A stretch of 64,000 nucleotides of DNA from Candidatus Kuenenia stuttgartensis (GCA_945902075.1 CAMDMA010000004.1:62001-126000), one strand, 5' to 3'. Counted from the stretch's first letter, positions 46,079 to 55,024 are shown. Numbers and translations: made by a program. Notes: generated by a model not told the origin, from the sequence alone.

Positions 46079-46419
46079 CGTTTGCGTGACTCTTTTTTGA
46101 ACAAGCGCATAATGAATGCGTAGACTGCGTCAGGAACGCTCATTTACCGCACCTATGAAAGTGGCGGGAAAGTTTGCAAAGTTCCACGGGAAGAATCGCA
46201 GGGAAGTCCCTTCAAGTCAAGCACTTAGCCGAAAGGTTCGGTTGTGCTGGTTGTTCAAGTTGTGCGCTTTGTCTGGTCGATGACGGTACGGGCAGGATGC
46301 AGGGCTCGGCATCGCGTGGTTCGAGCCCTGAACCCACGGTCTAGAACCAGGATGGTTTGGCCTCGTGACGGACGGGCGTAGTCGTAGGAATCGCTACGCT
46401 CATCCAAAGGAGTTTTGCA
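46079..46419. other. 341-nt intergenic region between a lipoprotein gene and a flgM-like gene
   Basis: No gene seen. A hairpin is listed separately at 46300-46330. GCCGAAAG at 46228-46235 resembles the -10 half of sigma-28 flagellar promoters, but no TAAA element stands at the right distance, so this is weak. The ribosome-binding site AAGGAG at 46407-46412 serves the next gene. Confidence 0.4.
46300..46330 (+). repeat. Inverted repeat upstream of the flgM-like gene
   Basis: CAGGGCTCG and CGAGCCCTG form a perfect 9-bp stem with a 13-nt loop, 90 nt before the start. No T-run follows. Confidence 0.55.
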
Positions 46420-46725
46420 ATGCGGGATATCGGCAATATTGGCTCATCGGGCTCTTTGGGCGCAGCCGGAATTACTCCAAGCGCTCGGTCGACGGGCGAG
46501 GCGCACACGCGTCGAGTCGCCGACGCAACCTCCGCAACCGCTCGGCCAACCGGCGATCGGGTTGAGGTGTCTGAAGTCGCTCGCTGGCTTGGGGAGATGA
46601 ATCGTCTTCCTGCAGTCCGCGAGGACAAAGTGGCTGCGGCCCGTGCCGCAATCGCAAACGGCTCGCTCGACTCTGACGAGAAGCTCGCGATCGCTGTGCA
46701 GCGCATGATCGATGACGTCATGTGA
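46420..46725 (+). CDS. FlgM-like anti-sigma-28 factor
   Basis: The 101-residue protein has a disordered Ser/Thr/Gly N-terminus and a C-terminal half with the FlgM pattern: DRVEVSEVARWLGEMN, then RLPAVREDKVAAARAAIANG and AVQRMIDD. FlgM holds back the flagellar sigma factor FliA until the hook is finished. No flagellar gene is close by, so it is an orphan copy. An AAGGAG at 46407-46412 precedes ATG 46420. It is followed by a 10-nt repeat array and a terminator. Confidence 0.75.
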   Translation: MRDIGNIGSSGSLGAAGITPSARSTGEAHTRRVADATSATARPTGDRVEVSEVARWLGEMNRLPAVREDKVAAARAAIANGSLDSDEKLAIAVQRMIDDVM

Positions 46726-46800
46726 GGACATGATGTGACGACATGTGAGGTCACGTGATGACATGTGATGACATGTGATGACATGTGGCGTGACATGACC
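46719..46800 (+). repeat. 10-nt periodic array overlapping the end of the flgM-like gene
   Basis: Up to seven units of ACATGTGATG or close variants follow each other from the stop codon region to 46800, including the palindromes ACATGT and TCACGTGA. The period equals about one helical turn. Confidence 0.85.
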
Positions 46801-46843
46801 GATCAAACTCGGTGAGGGAGTTGGCACTCCACAACCGACACTC

Positions 46844-46881
46844 AAGCCCCGCTTTGGCTCACAGGCCAAGCGGGGCTTTTC
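46844..46881 (+). terminator. Rho-independent terminator of the flgM-like gene
   Basis: AAGCCCCGCTTTGGC pairs with GCCAAGCGGGGCTT with one bulged T and a 5-nt loop; TTTTC follows. Confidence 0.85.
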
Positions 46882-46947
46882 ATTTGACACGCGCGCAATC
46901 CTGATTTCCGCTCGGCCCCCGGCGAACGAGATGCGTACGAAAACGCG

Positions 46948-46953
46948 TACGAT
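46948..46953 (+). promoter_or_regulatory. -10-like box of the large amidohydrolase gene
   Basis: TACGAT preceded by G ends 7 nt before ATG 46961; this argues against the longer start at 46931. Confidence 0.45.
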
Positions 46954-46960
46954 TTGCTCC

Positions 46961-49900
46961 ATGCCCTCGATTCGCGTTCCGGCGCTCCTCGCGCTCGCCA
47001 TCGGTACCGCCACCCACGCCCAACAACCGCCGACGAACGGCATGCGCCCGAGCGATCCCGCGCGTCTTGCGCTCGTCGGGGCGAAGGTGCTCATCGCACC
47101 TGGTAACACCATTGAAAAGGCCACAATTTTGGTGCGCGACGGCGTGATCGAGACCGTGGGCGCGGAGGTCGTTGTTCCCGCTGGCTATCGCGTTTTTGAC
47201 GTCCATGGAAAGACAATCGTCGCTGCGTTCATTGAGCCTGCGTTGGTTGTCGATTCATCGACCCACGCCGCGACCGCATCCGCCTCTCTTGGTGCCCACT
47301 GGAATCCGCAGATTACGCCTGAGGTTTCCGCTGTTGCGCTCGCGATTCCAGATGCGACCCTCGACGCGCTGCGTGCGCAAGGTTTCGCCGTCGCACGCGT
47401 GCTGCCGGAAGATGGGATCTTCCGCGGAACTTCGGACATGCGACTGCTCGCGCGTTCATCTGAGCGGGTGAATCCACGCGAACTCGGCGGGCAGATCGTG
47501 CAGGCGATGGGGCCGCGCACAGTCGATTTCAGCCAGTTTCTTGGCCCACAGACACCCGGCGCGCCGCGAGGCGAGCGGGAGAGCCGCTACCCCGCAAGTT
47601 TAATGGGGTCGTACGCGCTCATGCGCCAAACATTCCAAGACGCCGCGTGGCGCACTGTCTGCCTTGATGCAAAGAGCAGCGATGCGTTGCCTCCAGAAGA
47701 TATGAATGCCCTCGATGCTTTGCAGCCAATGCTCGCGGGAACGCATGGCATCATCGTCGACGCGAGCGACGAACTTGAGTTCGCGCGTCTGGTGCGGCTC
47801 GTTGGTGATTGTTCACCGCGCACCCCACTTTCCGTACTCGGCAGCGGACTTGAGTTCCGCGCCCAGTCTGAGATCGTCGCACTTTCTCTTGCTACAAAAA
47901 TTCCACTCATCCTCCCGATCGACTTCCCGCAAGCACCTGATCTTGTCTCGCCGGTCGCAGCGGATAGCGTCTCGTTGCGCGATCTCATGACGTGGCAGTA
48001 TGCGCCGACCAATCCAAAGCGCTTCATCGAGGCTGGCATTGATGTGGCACTCACCACGCACCGAATGCAAGACCGCACCGTGTTCCGTAAACGGCTCGCA
48101 GATGCGATCACCCACGGACTGTCGCCAGACGATGCGCTCGCCGCGCTCACAACGAAGCCAGCTGCGATGCTCGGAATCGAAACACGCGTCGGCACACTTG
48201 AACAAGGAAAAATCGCAAACTTCATCGTGGCGTCCGGCGAACCGTTCGATCCAGACACCAAGTTCGAGGGAATGTTCATCGCCGGAACGCCCGTCGTCGC
48301 GCTGCCGGATGCGCCGGTGCTTGCCGCAGGATCGTTTGCGGTGACAACGCTCGATGAAACACCAAGGCCGCTTGCGAAGGCACTCTCCATCGCGATCGAC
48401 CCAAAAGCCGGCTCCATCAAAGCCTCGTGGGAACCAGACCCACTGACGGAAGAAGCGAAAAAAACCGAGCCGACAACAAGCGAACCGGATGCTGCTGCGC
48501 CCACGGAGAGTGAGCCGCGCGGCGTTGACGATGGTCAGAGTGCTTCACGCAGAAGCGCCGCTGCGAAGCGCTCGAGCGTCGTCGATGGCCGCGCGTCCGG
48601 GATCTTCGATGGGCGCCCATTCGGTTTCGATGGCGAGATCCGAGCATCCATCGCAGGCGCTGGTGACCGCGCGACGATGCTCATCGAATCCGCCGACGGT
48701 ACCCGGACTTCGTTCACTCTCACACGCATTGCCCTCGACGACGCGAAGGACGAGAAGAAGGACGACGCCAAGAAGGAGGAGAAGAAGGACGAGAAGAAGG
48801 AGGAAAACGGCTCTGAAAAAGCGGAGGGACGCGAATCGCTTTGGAGAGATCAGCTTCCCTTTCCCTTCGGTGAGTTCGGACGAATGGAGCCGCCGTCGAG
48901 CGGAACCGTCGTGGTAAAGGATGCAACGGTCTGGACCCTCGGTACGCAGGGGACACTCACAAACGGCGACATGCTCGTGCGCGATGGCAAGATTGTGGAG
49001 GTTGCGGCCGAAATCCCGCTGCCAGAGGGGGCAATTCTGATCGATGGTCGCGGAATGCATGTCACTCCCGGTCTCATCGACTGTCACAGCCACACGGGAA
49101 TCTCTGGCGGTGTGAACGAAGGCACGCAATCGTCGACGGCCGAAGTTTGGATCGGTGATGTCATCGACCCAACCGATATCGGGTGGTATCGGCAACTCGC
49201 GGGCGGACTTGTCGCCGTCAACCAATTGCACGGCTCTGCGAATCCGATCGGCGGGCGAAACTCCGTCGTCAAGATCCGCTGGGGCGAAGGTGCAGATGCG
49301 TTCCGATTCGCAGATGCGCCATCCGGTATCAAGTTTGCGCTTGGCGAAAATGTTGTGCGTTCAAAGTCGCGCTATCCGAGTTCGCGTATGGGAGTCGCTG
49401 CGTTTCTTGATGATTCATTCGCCGCCGCTCGCGAATATCGTGCGCGACAGAAGCTGCATTCCTCGATTAAATCAGAGGTCGACGCAAGGCCGATGCCACC
49501 ACGACCGGATCTCGAGCTCGAAACCCTCGCGGAGATTCTGGAGGGCACGCGTCTCGTGCACTGCCACAGCTACCGACAAGATGAGATTCTCATGCTGCTG
49601 CGCACAGCTGAGAAATTCGGTTTCCGTGTCGCCACACTCCAGCATGTGCTTGAGGGTTACAAGGTCGCAGGCGAAATCGCCGCGCACGGCGCTGGCGCGT
49701 CGAGTTTCAGCGACTGGTGGGCGTACAAGATTGAAGTGATGGACGCGATTCCGTGGAATGGCGCGATCATGCACAGAGCGGGTGTTGTCGTGAGTTTCAA
49801 CAGTGATTCCGACGAACTCGCACGACGCATGAACATGGAAGCCGCGAAGGCGATGCGCTACGGCGGACTCTCACCGGAAGATGCGCTCAAACTCGTCACC

Positions 49901-50362
49901 CTCAATCCGGCACGCCAACTGCGCATTGACGCACGAACCGGTTCACTCGAGGTCGGGAAAGATGCGGACTTCGCGCTCTGGAACGGGAACCCACTTTCCG
50001 CATTTTCGCGCTGCGAGGAAACTTGGATCGATGGTGTGCGCCGATACTCTCGCAGCGAAGAAACTGCGATGCACGCGAAGATCATCGCCGCGCGTGGTGC
50101 GCTGCTTGCGAAGGCAACAAGTGCAACTGATATGCAGCGCGAAAATGGCGCGGATGCGACGACACGCAACGAAAGCGCTGGTCGTGGGCGTGGGCGCGGT
50201 GGCCGACCGCCGACGCTGATGGAGCGCATGCTCGACGACCGCGAAGATGCCATTTGGTTGCGAATTGCGCGCGGTCAGGACCCATTTCCGCGGCGGCCTG
50301 GCGACTGTGGATGCGACGAGTCATCACCCGCAATCGTTCCAACGACGATCGATACCAACTAA
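46961..50362 (+). CDS. Secreted tandem amidohydrolase protein
   Basis: The 1133-residue product begins with a signal peptide (VPALLALAIGTATHAQ). The N-terminal half (about 30-480) has the amidohydrolase entry and exit motifs (ILVRDGVIETVGAEVVVPAGY, LEQGKIANFIVASGEPFD) but the HxH metal site is replaced by FIEPALVVD. A Glu/Lys-rich linker follows (about 585-625, DDAKDEKKDDAKKEE). The C-terminal half (about 650-1030) keeps an intact HSH in GLIDCHSHTG, plus LVHCHSYRQDE, LQHVLEG and FNSDSDELARRM, and GKDADFALWNG at its end. It is probably an imidazolonepropionase-like hydrolase in the periplasm, substrate unknown. A degenerate third copy follows in the next gene. Confidence 0.82.
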   Translation: MPSIRVPALLALAIGTATHAQQPPTNGMRPSDPARLALVGAKVLIAPGNTIEKATILVRDGVIETVGAEVVVPAGYRVFDVHGKTIVAAFIEPALVVDSSTHAATASASLGAHWNPQITPEVSAVALAIPDATLDALRAQGFAVARVLPEDGIFRGTSDMRLLARSSERVNPRELGGQIVQAMGPRTVDFSQFLGPQTPGAPRGERESRYPASLMGSYALMRQTFQDAAWRTVCLDAKSSDALPPEDMNALDALQPMLAGTHGIIVDASDELEFARLVRLVGDCSPRTPLSVLGSGLEFRAQSEIVALSLATKIPLILPIDFPQAPDLVSPVAADSVSLRDLMTWQYAPTNPKRFIEAGIDVALTTHRMQDRTVFRKRLADAITHGLSPDDALAALTTKPAAMLGIETRVGTLEQGKIANFIVASGEPFDPDTKFEGMFIAGTPVVALPDAPVLAAGSFAVTTLDETPRPLAKALSIAIDPKAGSIKASWEPDPLTEEAKKTEPTTSEPDAAAPTESEPRGVDDGQSASRRSAAAKRSSVVDGRASGIFDGRPFGFDGEIRASIAGAGDRATMLIESADGTRTSFTLTRIALDDAKDEKKDDAKKEEKKDEKKEENGSEKAEGRESLWRDQLPFPFGEFGRMEPPSSGTVVVKDATVWTLGTQGTLTNGDMLVRDGKIVEVAAEIPLPEGAILIDGRGMHVTPGLIDCHSHTGISGGVNEGTQSSTAEVWIGDVIDPTDIGWYRQLAGGLVAVNQLHGSANPIGGRNSVVKIRWGEGADAFRFADAPSGIKFALGENVVRSKSRYPSSRMGVAAFLDDSFAAAREYRARQKLHSSIKSEVDARPMPPRPDLELETLAEILEGTRLVHCHSYRQDEILMLLRTAEKFGFRVATLQHVLEGYKVAGEIAAHGAGASSFSDWWAYKIEVMDAIPWNGAIMHRAGVVVSFNSDSDELARRMNMEAAKAMRYGGLSPEDALKLVTLNPARQLRIDARTGSLEVGKDADFALWNGNPLSAFSRCEETWIDGVRRYSRSEETAMHAKIIAARGALLAKATSATDMQRENGADATTRNESAGRGRGRGGRPPTLMERMLDDREDAIWLRIARGQDPFPRRPGDCGCDESSPAIVPTTIDTN

Positions 50363-50441
50363 GTCACGCTCATCCTTGCGACAAGTAACCGCATCAAGAA
50401 ATCAAGTGTCATCCTCAATCATCACGACGGTCACCACCTCC

Positions 50442-51782
50442 ATGATGCACAACGCCAACATCTCTTCGAACACCATTGCTGCATTGTGCAGCTTCGCCAT
50501 CATTGCAAGCGCCTACGCACAGAGCGATGTTGTTCCTGCGCCTAAACAATCGCGGCCTCTTGCTATCGTGCATGCCATCGTTCACACCGCAACCCTTGCG
50601 CAACCTGTGATCGAGGATGGTCATGTTCTATTCGACGGCGGGCGTATTGTGTCGGTCGGCGCGGGCGTACCGGAGCTTCCGTCAAACTGCGAGATATTCG
50701 ACGCAAAGGGCATGCATGTTTCGCCGGGTTTTTGCGCGTTTCCAACCACACTTGGTCTCGTGGAGACGCTCTCCGTTGAATCCACTGACGACCGCCGTGA
50801 GTTTGGCGAGTTGCACCCTGAATCTACACCAAGCGTTGCGATTAACCCTGACAGCGACCTTCTCACTGTCGCGCGCGCTGCGGGAATTCTCCTCGCCGTG
50901 ACAGTGCCGGGGAGCGGTCTCGTCGCGGGTAGCGCGTCGGCAATCCGCCTCGATGGATGGACCCCCGCAGAGCTCACTGTCGATCCATCTGTCGGACTCG
51001 TACTCACGTGGCCGATGGTCGAACCGACGCGAAGTTTTGCGTCGCGCCGTTCGCCGGAGGATCAGAAGAAGCGCGCGAAGGAAGACTTGGAAAAGATCGG
51101 GCGATTCTTCGATGAAATGGCCGCGATCAATGCCGCGCGTGCAGCCGATCCAACGGTCGCACACGACGAGCGTGCGGAAGCGATGCGGGATGTCCTCAGC
51201 GGTAAGGATCCAGTTTTTGTGGAAGTTGGAAGTGCCTCGCAGATCGAAAGTGCCGTGACCTGGATGAAGGCACGCGGGCTCCGCACGGTCATCGTCGGTG
51301 CCGAAGGTGTCGAAAGTGCCATCCCTCTTCTCAAGGCGGAGGGAATTCCCGTCATCGTGCGCGGAGTTCATCGTGTGCCCGGCCAGCGGCACGCGCGGAC
51401 GGACGCTGCGTACACCCTTCCGAAAAAACTCGCTGATGCCGACATTTTCTTTTCGATCGCGACCGGCGATGAACCCGCGCATGAACGCAATCTTCCGCAC
51501 CACGCAGCGACCGCTGCTGCGTTCGGGCTCGATCCTGAAGCCGCACTTCGCGCCGTCACCGCGAACCCGTGCGTGATTGCCGGGCTTGCAACGCGTTACG
51601 GCACACTTGCGCCGCTCCAGAGCGCGTCGATCATCGTGACCCGTGGGCATCCGCTCGAACTCACAAGCGATGTCGCCGCGGCGTGGATCGACGGTAGATC
51701 CATCGATCTCACTTCGCATCAGAGTCAGATGAAGTCGAAGTACGAAACGAAGCTCAAACAACAAGGCTCGTTATCGAAGTGA
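50442..51782 (+). CDS. Secreted amidohydrolase-like protein lacking the metal motif
   Basis: The 446-residue product has a signal peptide (IAALCSFAIIASAYAQ), then the amidohydrolase start pattern VLFDGGRIVSVGAGVPELP and the end pattern GLATRYGTLAPLQSASIIVTRG. The HxH site is replaced by SPGFCAFPTTLG, so metal-dependent catalysis is not expected. It is encoded 79 nt after the large amidohydrolase gene and may be a non-catalytic partner. ATG 50442 or 50445 are equal choices; an upstream in-frame stretch overlaps the previous gene. Confidence 0.78.
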   Translation: MMHNANISSNTIAALCSFAIIASAYAQSDVVPAPKQSRPLAIVHAIVHTATLAQPVIEDGHVLFDGGRIVSVGAGVPELPSNCEIFDAKGMHVSPGFCAFPTTLGLVETLSVESTDDRREFGELHPESTPSVAINPDSDLLTVARAAGILLAVTVPGSGLVAGSASAIRLDGWTPAELTVDPSVGLVLTWPMVEPTRSFASRRSPEDQKKRAKEDLEKIGRFFDEMAAINAARAADPTVAHDERAEAMRDVLSGKDPVFVEVGSASQIESAVTWMKARGLRTVIVGAEGVESAIPLLKAEGIPVIVRGVHRVPGQRHARTDAAYTLPKKLADADIFFSIATGDEPAHERNLPHHAATAAAFGLDPEAALRAVTANPCVIAGLATRYGTLAPLQSASIIVTRGHPLELTSDVAAAWIDGRSIDLTSHQSQMKSKYETKLKQQGSLSK

Positions 51783-51805
51783 TCAGCGCGAAACGCGACT
51801 CGCAC

Positions 51806-52363
51806 TCACCAACGGACGGTCCCTGACGCCTCAAGCACGCTGCCCATCGGTGTCGTCAGGTTGAGCGAAACCTCAAGCGGTGCGCCTGCAGAGGGTGGTT
51901 TGATGAATTTCAGGTCGACGCGCACGACGTAAATCCCAAGCGTCTCATCGAAGTGCCGCACCTGCTGCGGCTCTGTCACCATTGCGACATCAAAGGCGCT
52001 GTGCTCCGGATCGCCTCCGGGAGCGCGGACGACAACGCGCAATTCGCCCGCCATCCGCGACGCCCCGCCACTTGCGTCGAGAGCCTCAATGCGAAGGTCG
52101 AGCGATGGCTGTGGTTGCCCCTCCCGCCGAACCCTCGACAACGGCGTGAGCGCAATACGGGTTGCGGCGTGGGTTGCACGAACCTCAGCGGGGACAATCG
52201 ATGGTGCAGGCTGGATCGCGGCAGGCGGTATCTGTCCTGCGCCGCTGGTCTCACTCGCCTGGACGGGTTTCTGAACCGATGGATCGCGGGCCACCTTTTC
52301 GCAGGCGGTCACGCCGGCAATGGTGATTCCGAGGATGAACGCGGTCGGCGCGTGGAAAGTCAT
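51806..52363 (-). CDS. Small lipoprotein of unknown function
   Basis: The 185-residue product has a signal peptide with lipobox VTAC (FILGITIAGVTACEK), a Pro/Ser/Ala linker and a beta-rich domain of about 120 residues (LRIEALDASGGASRMAGELRV, IYVVRVDLKFIKPP, SLNLTTPMGSVLEASGTV). I do not recognise the fold. The start at 52363 is supported by a TACGCT box 6 nt upstream. It is convergent with the amidohydrolase-like gene and divergent from the PDZ gene. Confidence 0.7.
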   Translation of the reverse strand: MTFHAPTAFILGITIAGVTACEKVARDPSVQKPVQASETSGAGQIPPAAIQPAPSIVPAEVRATHAATRIALTPLSRVRREGQPQPSLDLRIEALDASGGASRMAGELRVVVRAPGGDPEHSAFDVAMVTEPQQVRHFDETLGIYVVRVDLKFIKPPSAGAPLEVSLNLTTPMGSVLEASGTVRW

Positions 52364-52369
52364 GGCTGG

Positions 52370-52375
52370 AGCGTA
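52370..52375 (-). promoter_or_regulatory. -10-like box of the small lipoprotein gene
   Basis: On the minus strand TACGCT preceded by G ends 6 nt before ATG 52363. Confidence 0.45.
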
Positions 52376-52437
52376 CGCGACTGCCCGAAGCGCCGCGCTT
52401 TTGCAGACCACAGCGTCTGTCTGCCGATTTCCCCCGC

Positions 52438-53232
52438 ATGAGCTGCCCCACGACCCGTCACACGATCCGTTTCGCCCTCTGTTGCACTGCGTCCCTCGCC
52501 TCGGTCCTGTTGCTTGCCGCTTGCGAGACATCCTCCTCAAACTCCGGCCGGCCGAAGTCGTCGAAGTCATCGGGCGACCCACGGAACAGCTCCACCAAGA
52601 GTCCGGCACAGTGGACCATGATTGAGGATGAGGACGATGACGGCACTATTCGCGAAGTGATCGTCGAAGTAGACGTCGTCCGCGAAGGCGACGACGACGA
52701 CCAAGACGACGACGACCAAGACGACGACAACCAGGTCGAACGCGGCTCGCAGCGACAGGTGATTCGTCGTCGCATGATCATGCATGGCGGTCCTGGCATG
52801 GGTGGTCCCGACATGGGTGGTCCCGGCATGGGAGCTCCTGGCATGAGCCAGCCACTCCCCGGGAGCGCGCCGCAGGAACTCCCCCCCGCGCCCGCACCGG
52901 TGATGCTTGGCGTTCGCATGCGCGAATTGGACCCGATCCTCGCGACCCATCTCGGCCTCAATCCTCGTCAAGCTTCTGTCCTTGAGGATGTTGCTGAAGA
53001 GCTGAACGGTCATGAATCCGGCCTCCGCGACCACGATGTGATCGTTGCCGTCAATGGCGTCGCACAAGCAGGCCCAGCCGACATCCGCAAGATCCTCCGC
53101 ACGAAAAATCCGGGCGACACCATCGTCTTCACCGTCGTCCGGCCCTCCGGAAAAAGTGACGTGACGGTGAAGCTGCACGCTTGGGACCACGCGAAGTTCA
53201 TGTCAGCCACGCCAGCCCGCATCGGCGGTTAA
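52438..53232 (+). CDS. PDZ-domain lipoprotein
   Basis: The 264-residue product has a lipobox LLAAC (Cys at about 28), an acidic linker with runs of Asp (REGDDDDQDDDDQDDD), a Met/Gly/Pro repeat (MGGPGMGAPGM type, four units) and one PDZ domain at about 150-250 (GLRDHDVIVAVNGVAQAGP, GDTIVFTVVRPSG). There is no protease domain, so it is a stand-alone substrate- or partner-binding module in the envelope. The start ATG 52438 is divergent from the small lipoprotein (74 nt apart). Confidence 0.8.
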   Translation: MSCPTTRHTIRFALCCTASLASVLLLAACETSSSNSGRPKSSKSSGDPRNSSTKSPAQWTMIEDEDDDGTIREVIVEVDVVREGDDDDQDDDDQDDDNQVERGSQRQVIRRRMIMHGGPGMGGPDMGGPGMGAPGMSQPLPGSAPQELPPAPAPVMLGVRMRELDPILATHLGLNPRQASVLEDVAEELNGHESGLRDHDVIVAVNGVAQAGPADIRKILRTKNPGDTIVFTVVRPSGKSDVTVKLHAWDHAKFMSATPARIGG

Positions 53233-53247
53233 GCGTGGCAGACGCTG

Positions 53248-53253
53248 TATACT
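53248..53253 (+). promoter_or_regulatory. -10 box of the 82-residue protein gene
   Basis: TATACT preceded by G ends 9 nt before ATG 53263, so the message is leaderless or nearly so. Confidence 0.55.
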
Positions 53254-53262
53254 CCGCGCCCC

Positions 53263-53511
53263 ATGCTTGAAATCGCCGCTTTCGAACCCGGTACCCGCGT
53301 CCGTGTGACGCAGCAGTTGCCGCAGACCCACACCGTCTGGACCACCACGGTCGAGGGAACAGTGTGCCGCTATCGCCAGGCGAAGACCGGGTCATGGTTT
53401 GCCCATGGCAAATCCGACAAGTTGTGGCTCGATCGGCTTGAGCTCAAGAAGGACGACGGAGAGATGGTGACGCTCAACCTTGACCGCTACAGCGTTGTCG
53501 AAACGGCCTGA
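53263..53511 (+). CDS. Small conserved-looking cytosolic protein
   Basis: The 82-residue protein starts with FEPGTRVRVTQQLPQT and continues with VEGTVCRYRQAKTGSWFAHGKSDKLW-like (quoted in part) and DRLELKKDDGEMVTLNLDRY. The high density of charged and aromatic residues and the SH3-like beta pattern suggest a small nucleic-acid or ribosome-associated barrel. I believe similar short proteins occur in other planctomycetes but no function is known to me. It has its own -10-like box. Confidence 0.7.
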   Translation: MLEIAAFEPGTRVRVTQQLPQTHTVWTTTVEGTVCRYRQAKTGSWFAHGKSDKLWLDRLELKKDDGEMVTLNLDRYSVVETA

Positions 53512-53571
53512 CACGGACGCCGCTCACGCAGTCGTGCCGCGCGGCCTTGCAGAACAACGAGATATTCGCAA

Positions 53572-54852
53572 CTAGAAGCCGCCGCTCTGAAGCGCACTCT
53601 TGCCAACGGTGCAGAGCGTGCGTGTTGTTCGCCACGACTTCCCCATCGACTCCGCGATCCACGCATTGAGTCCATCGAGCGTCACCGCTTCGACCTCTGC
53701 TGAAAGTTCGCCAAGCGATCGGCATCGGCCGAGTCGATACCAGTCGCTTCCGAGTGCCGCGGCGCGCGCAGCCGTGCTTTCACCCTGCATCACCAGTCGA
53801 CTCTTCATTCCGATGATCGCGCGACGGAACTCGCCCTCGCCGACACCACGCTCGAACTTTTCGAGTTCGCCGCGAATGGTGTCGAGAGTCTCCTGCGCGC
53901 GTTCCGGGGTGCTGCCTGCGTAGACCGCAACCATGCCCCGATCTCGCCCGCCGGCGTAGCCTGCGTTGACGGAGTAACAAAGGCTGCGGCGCTCACGGAC
54001 TTCTGTAAAGAGCCGGCTCGAAGTCTCGCCGCCGAGAATGTTCGTCGCAAGGCGGCAGAGCAGCGATTCGGGCTCGCGCTCGCTCGGCGCATGGAGCCCG
54101 ATGGCGATGTGTGTCTGATTCGACTCGTCCTCTTCATGGACGTCACCTCCCACCGGTGGGCCAAGCGTCGCGACATCCGCGACCGTACCGTGCCAACCCT
54201 TCAGAAGACCGTCGAGTGTGCGCGCAAGTTCGTCCGCATCCACGGCGCCCGCGACCGACAAAATCGACCCGATCGGCCGCACACGCCGCGACCAGTCGGC
54301 CCGGAGTGAATCGATGTCCGCGCGCTCATACGCGACCTTGTTGCCGTAGCCAGATCGATTGAAGGGCGCTGGAAGATGTCGCTCACGAAGATGAAGGGTG
54401 ACGCGATGCTGCGGGTCGTCTTGGAGACTCTCAAGCGACTGAATCGCGAGACTGCGAACAGCATCAAGCGACCGGGGTGGAAGATGTGGGCGCACCACCA
54501 GATCAGCAAAGAGCGGCAGGGCCTCTTGGATACGGCTGCCGATCGTCGTAGCCGACAGGACGATGTGCACAGCCGCTGGCGTCACTGAACGCTGCACGCC
54601 CGCGCGATCAAGCGCGTCGGAATACGCGCGGCTGTCGCGGTCGCCAGCACCGCGCTGTGAAAGTTCAGCGAGAAGACTTGACCAACCATCTCCCGCCTCG
54701 CCTTCCGGGTCCGACGAGTTTCCCGCGGGCACAAGCCAGCTGACTGCAGCAGTTCGCACACCTGCCATTTCCTCGACGAGAAGCGGCATACCGCACTCGA
54801 GCATGCGCACGCGGATCGGGTTCTTACGAAGGGCAACTTCTGCAACAGACAT
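53572..54852 (-). CDS. M16-family peptidase-like protein without the zinc motif
   Basis: The 426-residue protein has the M16 two-domain layout: MPLLVEEMAGVRTAAVSWLVPAG at the start, then the position of HxxEH is occupied by SSLLAEL (all three key residues lost), the third ligand region LESLQDDP keeps its Glu, and the second half contains NILGGETSSRLFTEVRERRSLCYSV, a strong M16 match. It should be an inactive subunit like mitochondrial processing peptidase alpha or the inactive partners of bacterial M16 heterodimers. No active M16 partner is visible in this window. The start at 54852 is supported by a -10-like box. Confidence 0.85.
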   Translation of the reverse strand: MSVAEVALRKNPIRVRMLECGMPLLVEEMAGVRTAAVSWLVPAGNSSDPEGEAGDGWSSLLAELSQRGAGDRDSRAYSDALDRAGVQRSVTPAAVHIVLSATTIGSRIQEALPLFADLVVRPHLPPRSLDAVRSLAIQSLESLQDDPQHRVTLHLRERHLPAPFNRSGYGNKVAYERADIDSLRADWSRRVRPIGSILSVAGAVDADELARTLDGLLKGWHGTVADVATLGPPVGGDVHEEDESNQTHIAIGLHAPSEREPESLLCRLATNILGGETSSRLFTEVRERRSLCYSVNAGYAGGRDRGMVAVYAGSTPERAQETLDTIRGELEKFERGVGEGEFRRAIIGMKSRLVMQGESTAARAAALGSDWYRLGRCRSLGELSAEVEAVTLDGLNAWIAESMGKSWRTTRTLCTVGKSALQSGGF

Positions 54853-54859
54853 TTTCGCG

Positions 54860-54865
54860 ATCCTA
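54860..54865 (-). promoter_or_regulatory. -10-like box of the M16-like gene
   Basis: On the minus strand TAGGAT ends 7 nt before ATG 54852. Confidence 0.4.
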
Positions 54866-55024
54866 TCAGGCTCGCCGAGGGCCGCACCAATCCCTGACAG
54901 CCCTCCCAATGCTCAAAGGTGGACCTCCGAGATTGAGAAATCACGGCCCTCGGTAAAGCGCGATTCCGACTCCGTCGATCTCTCACGGTGGTTCGGGCGG
55001 AAGGCCCGCACCACCCCAAAGCCC

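Noticed and set aside
46228-46235. Sigma-28 (FliA) promoter before the flgM-like gene
   Set aside because: GCCGAAAG resembles the -10 half, but no TAAA-type -35 lies 15 nt upstream.
46719-46800. CRISPR array
   Set aside because: The units are contiguous 10-mers without spacers, and no cas gene is near.
54563-55024. Possible N-terminal extension of the small membrane protein at 55025
   Set aside because: It overlaps the M16-like gene antisense and has no conserved content; the start at 55025 leads directly into the membrane helix.
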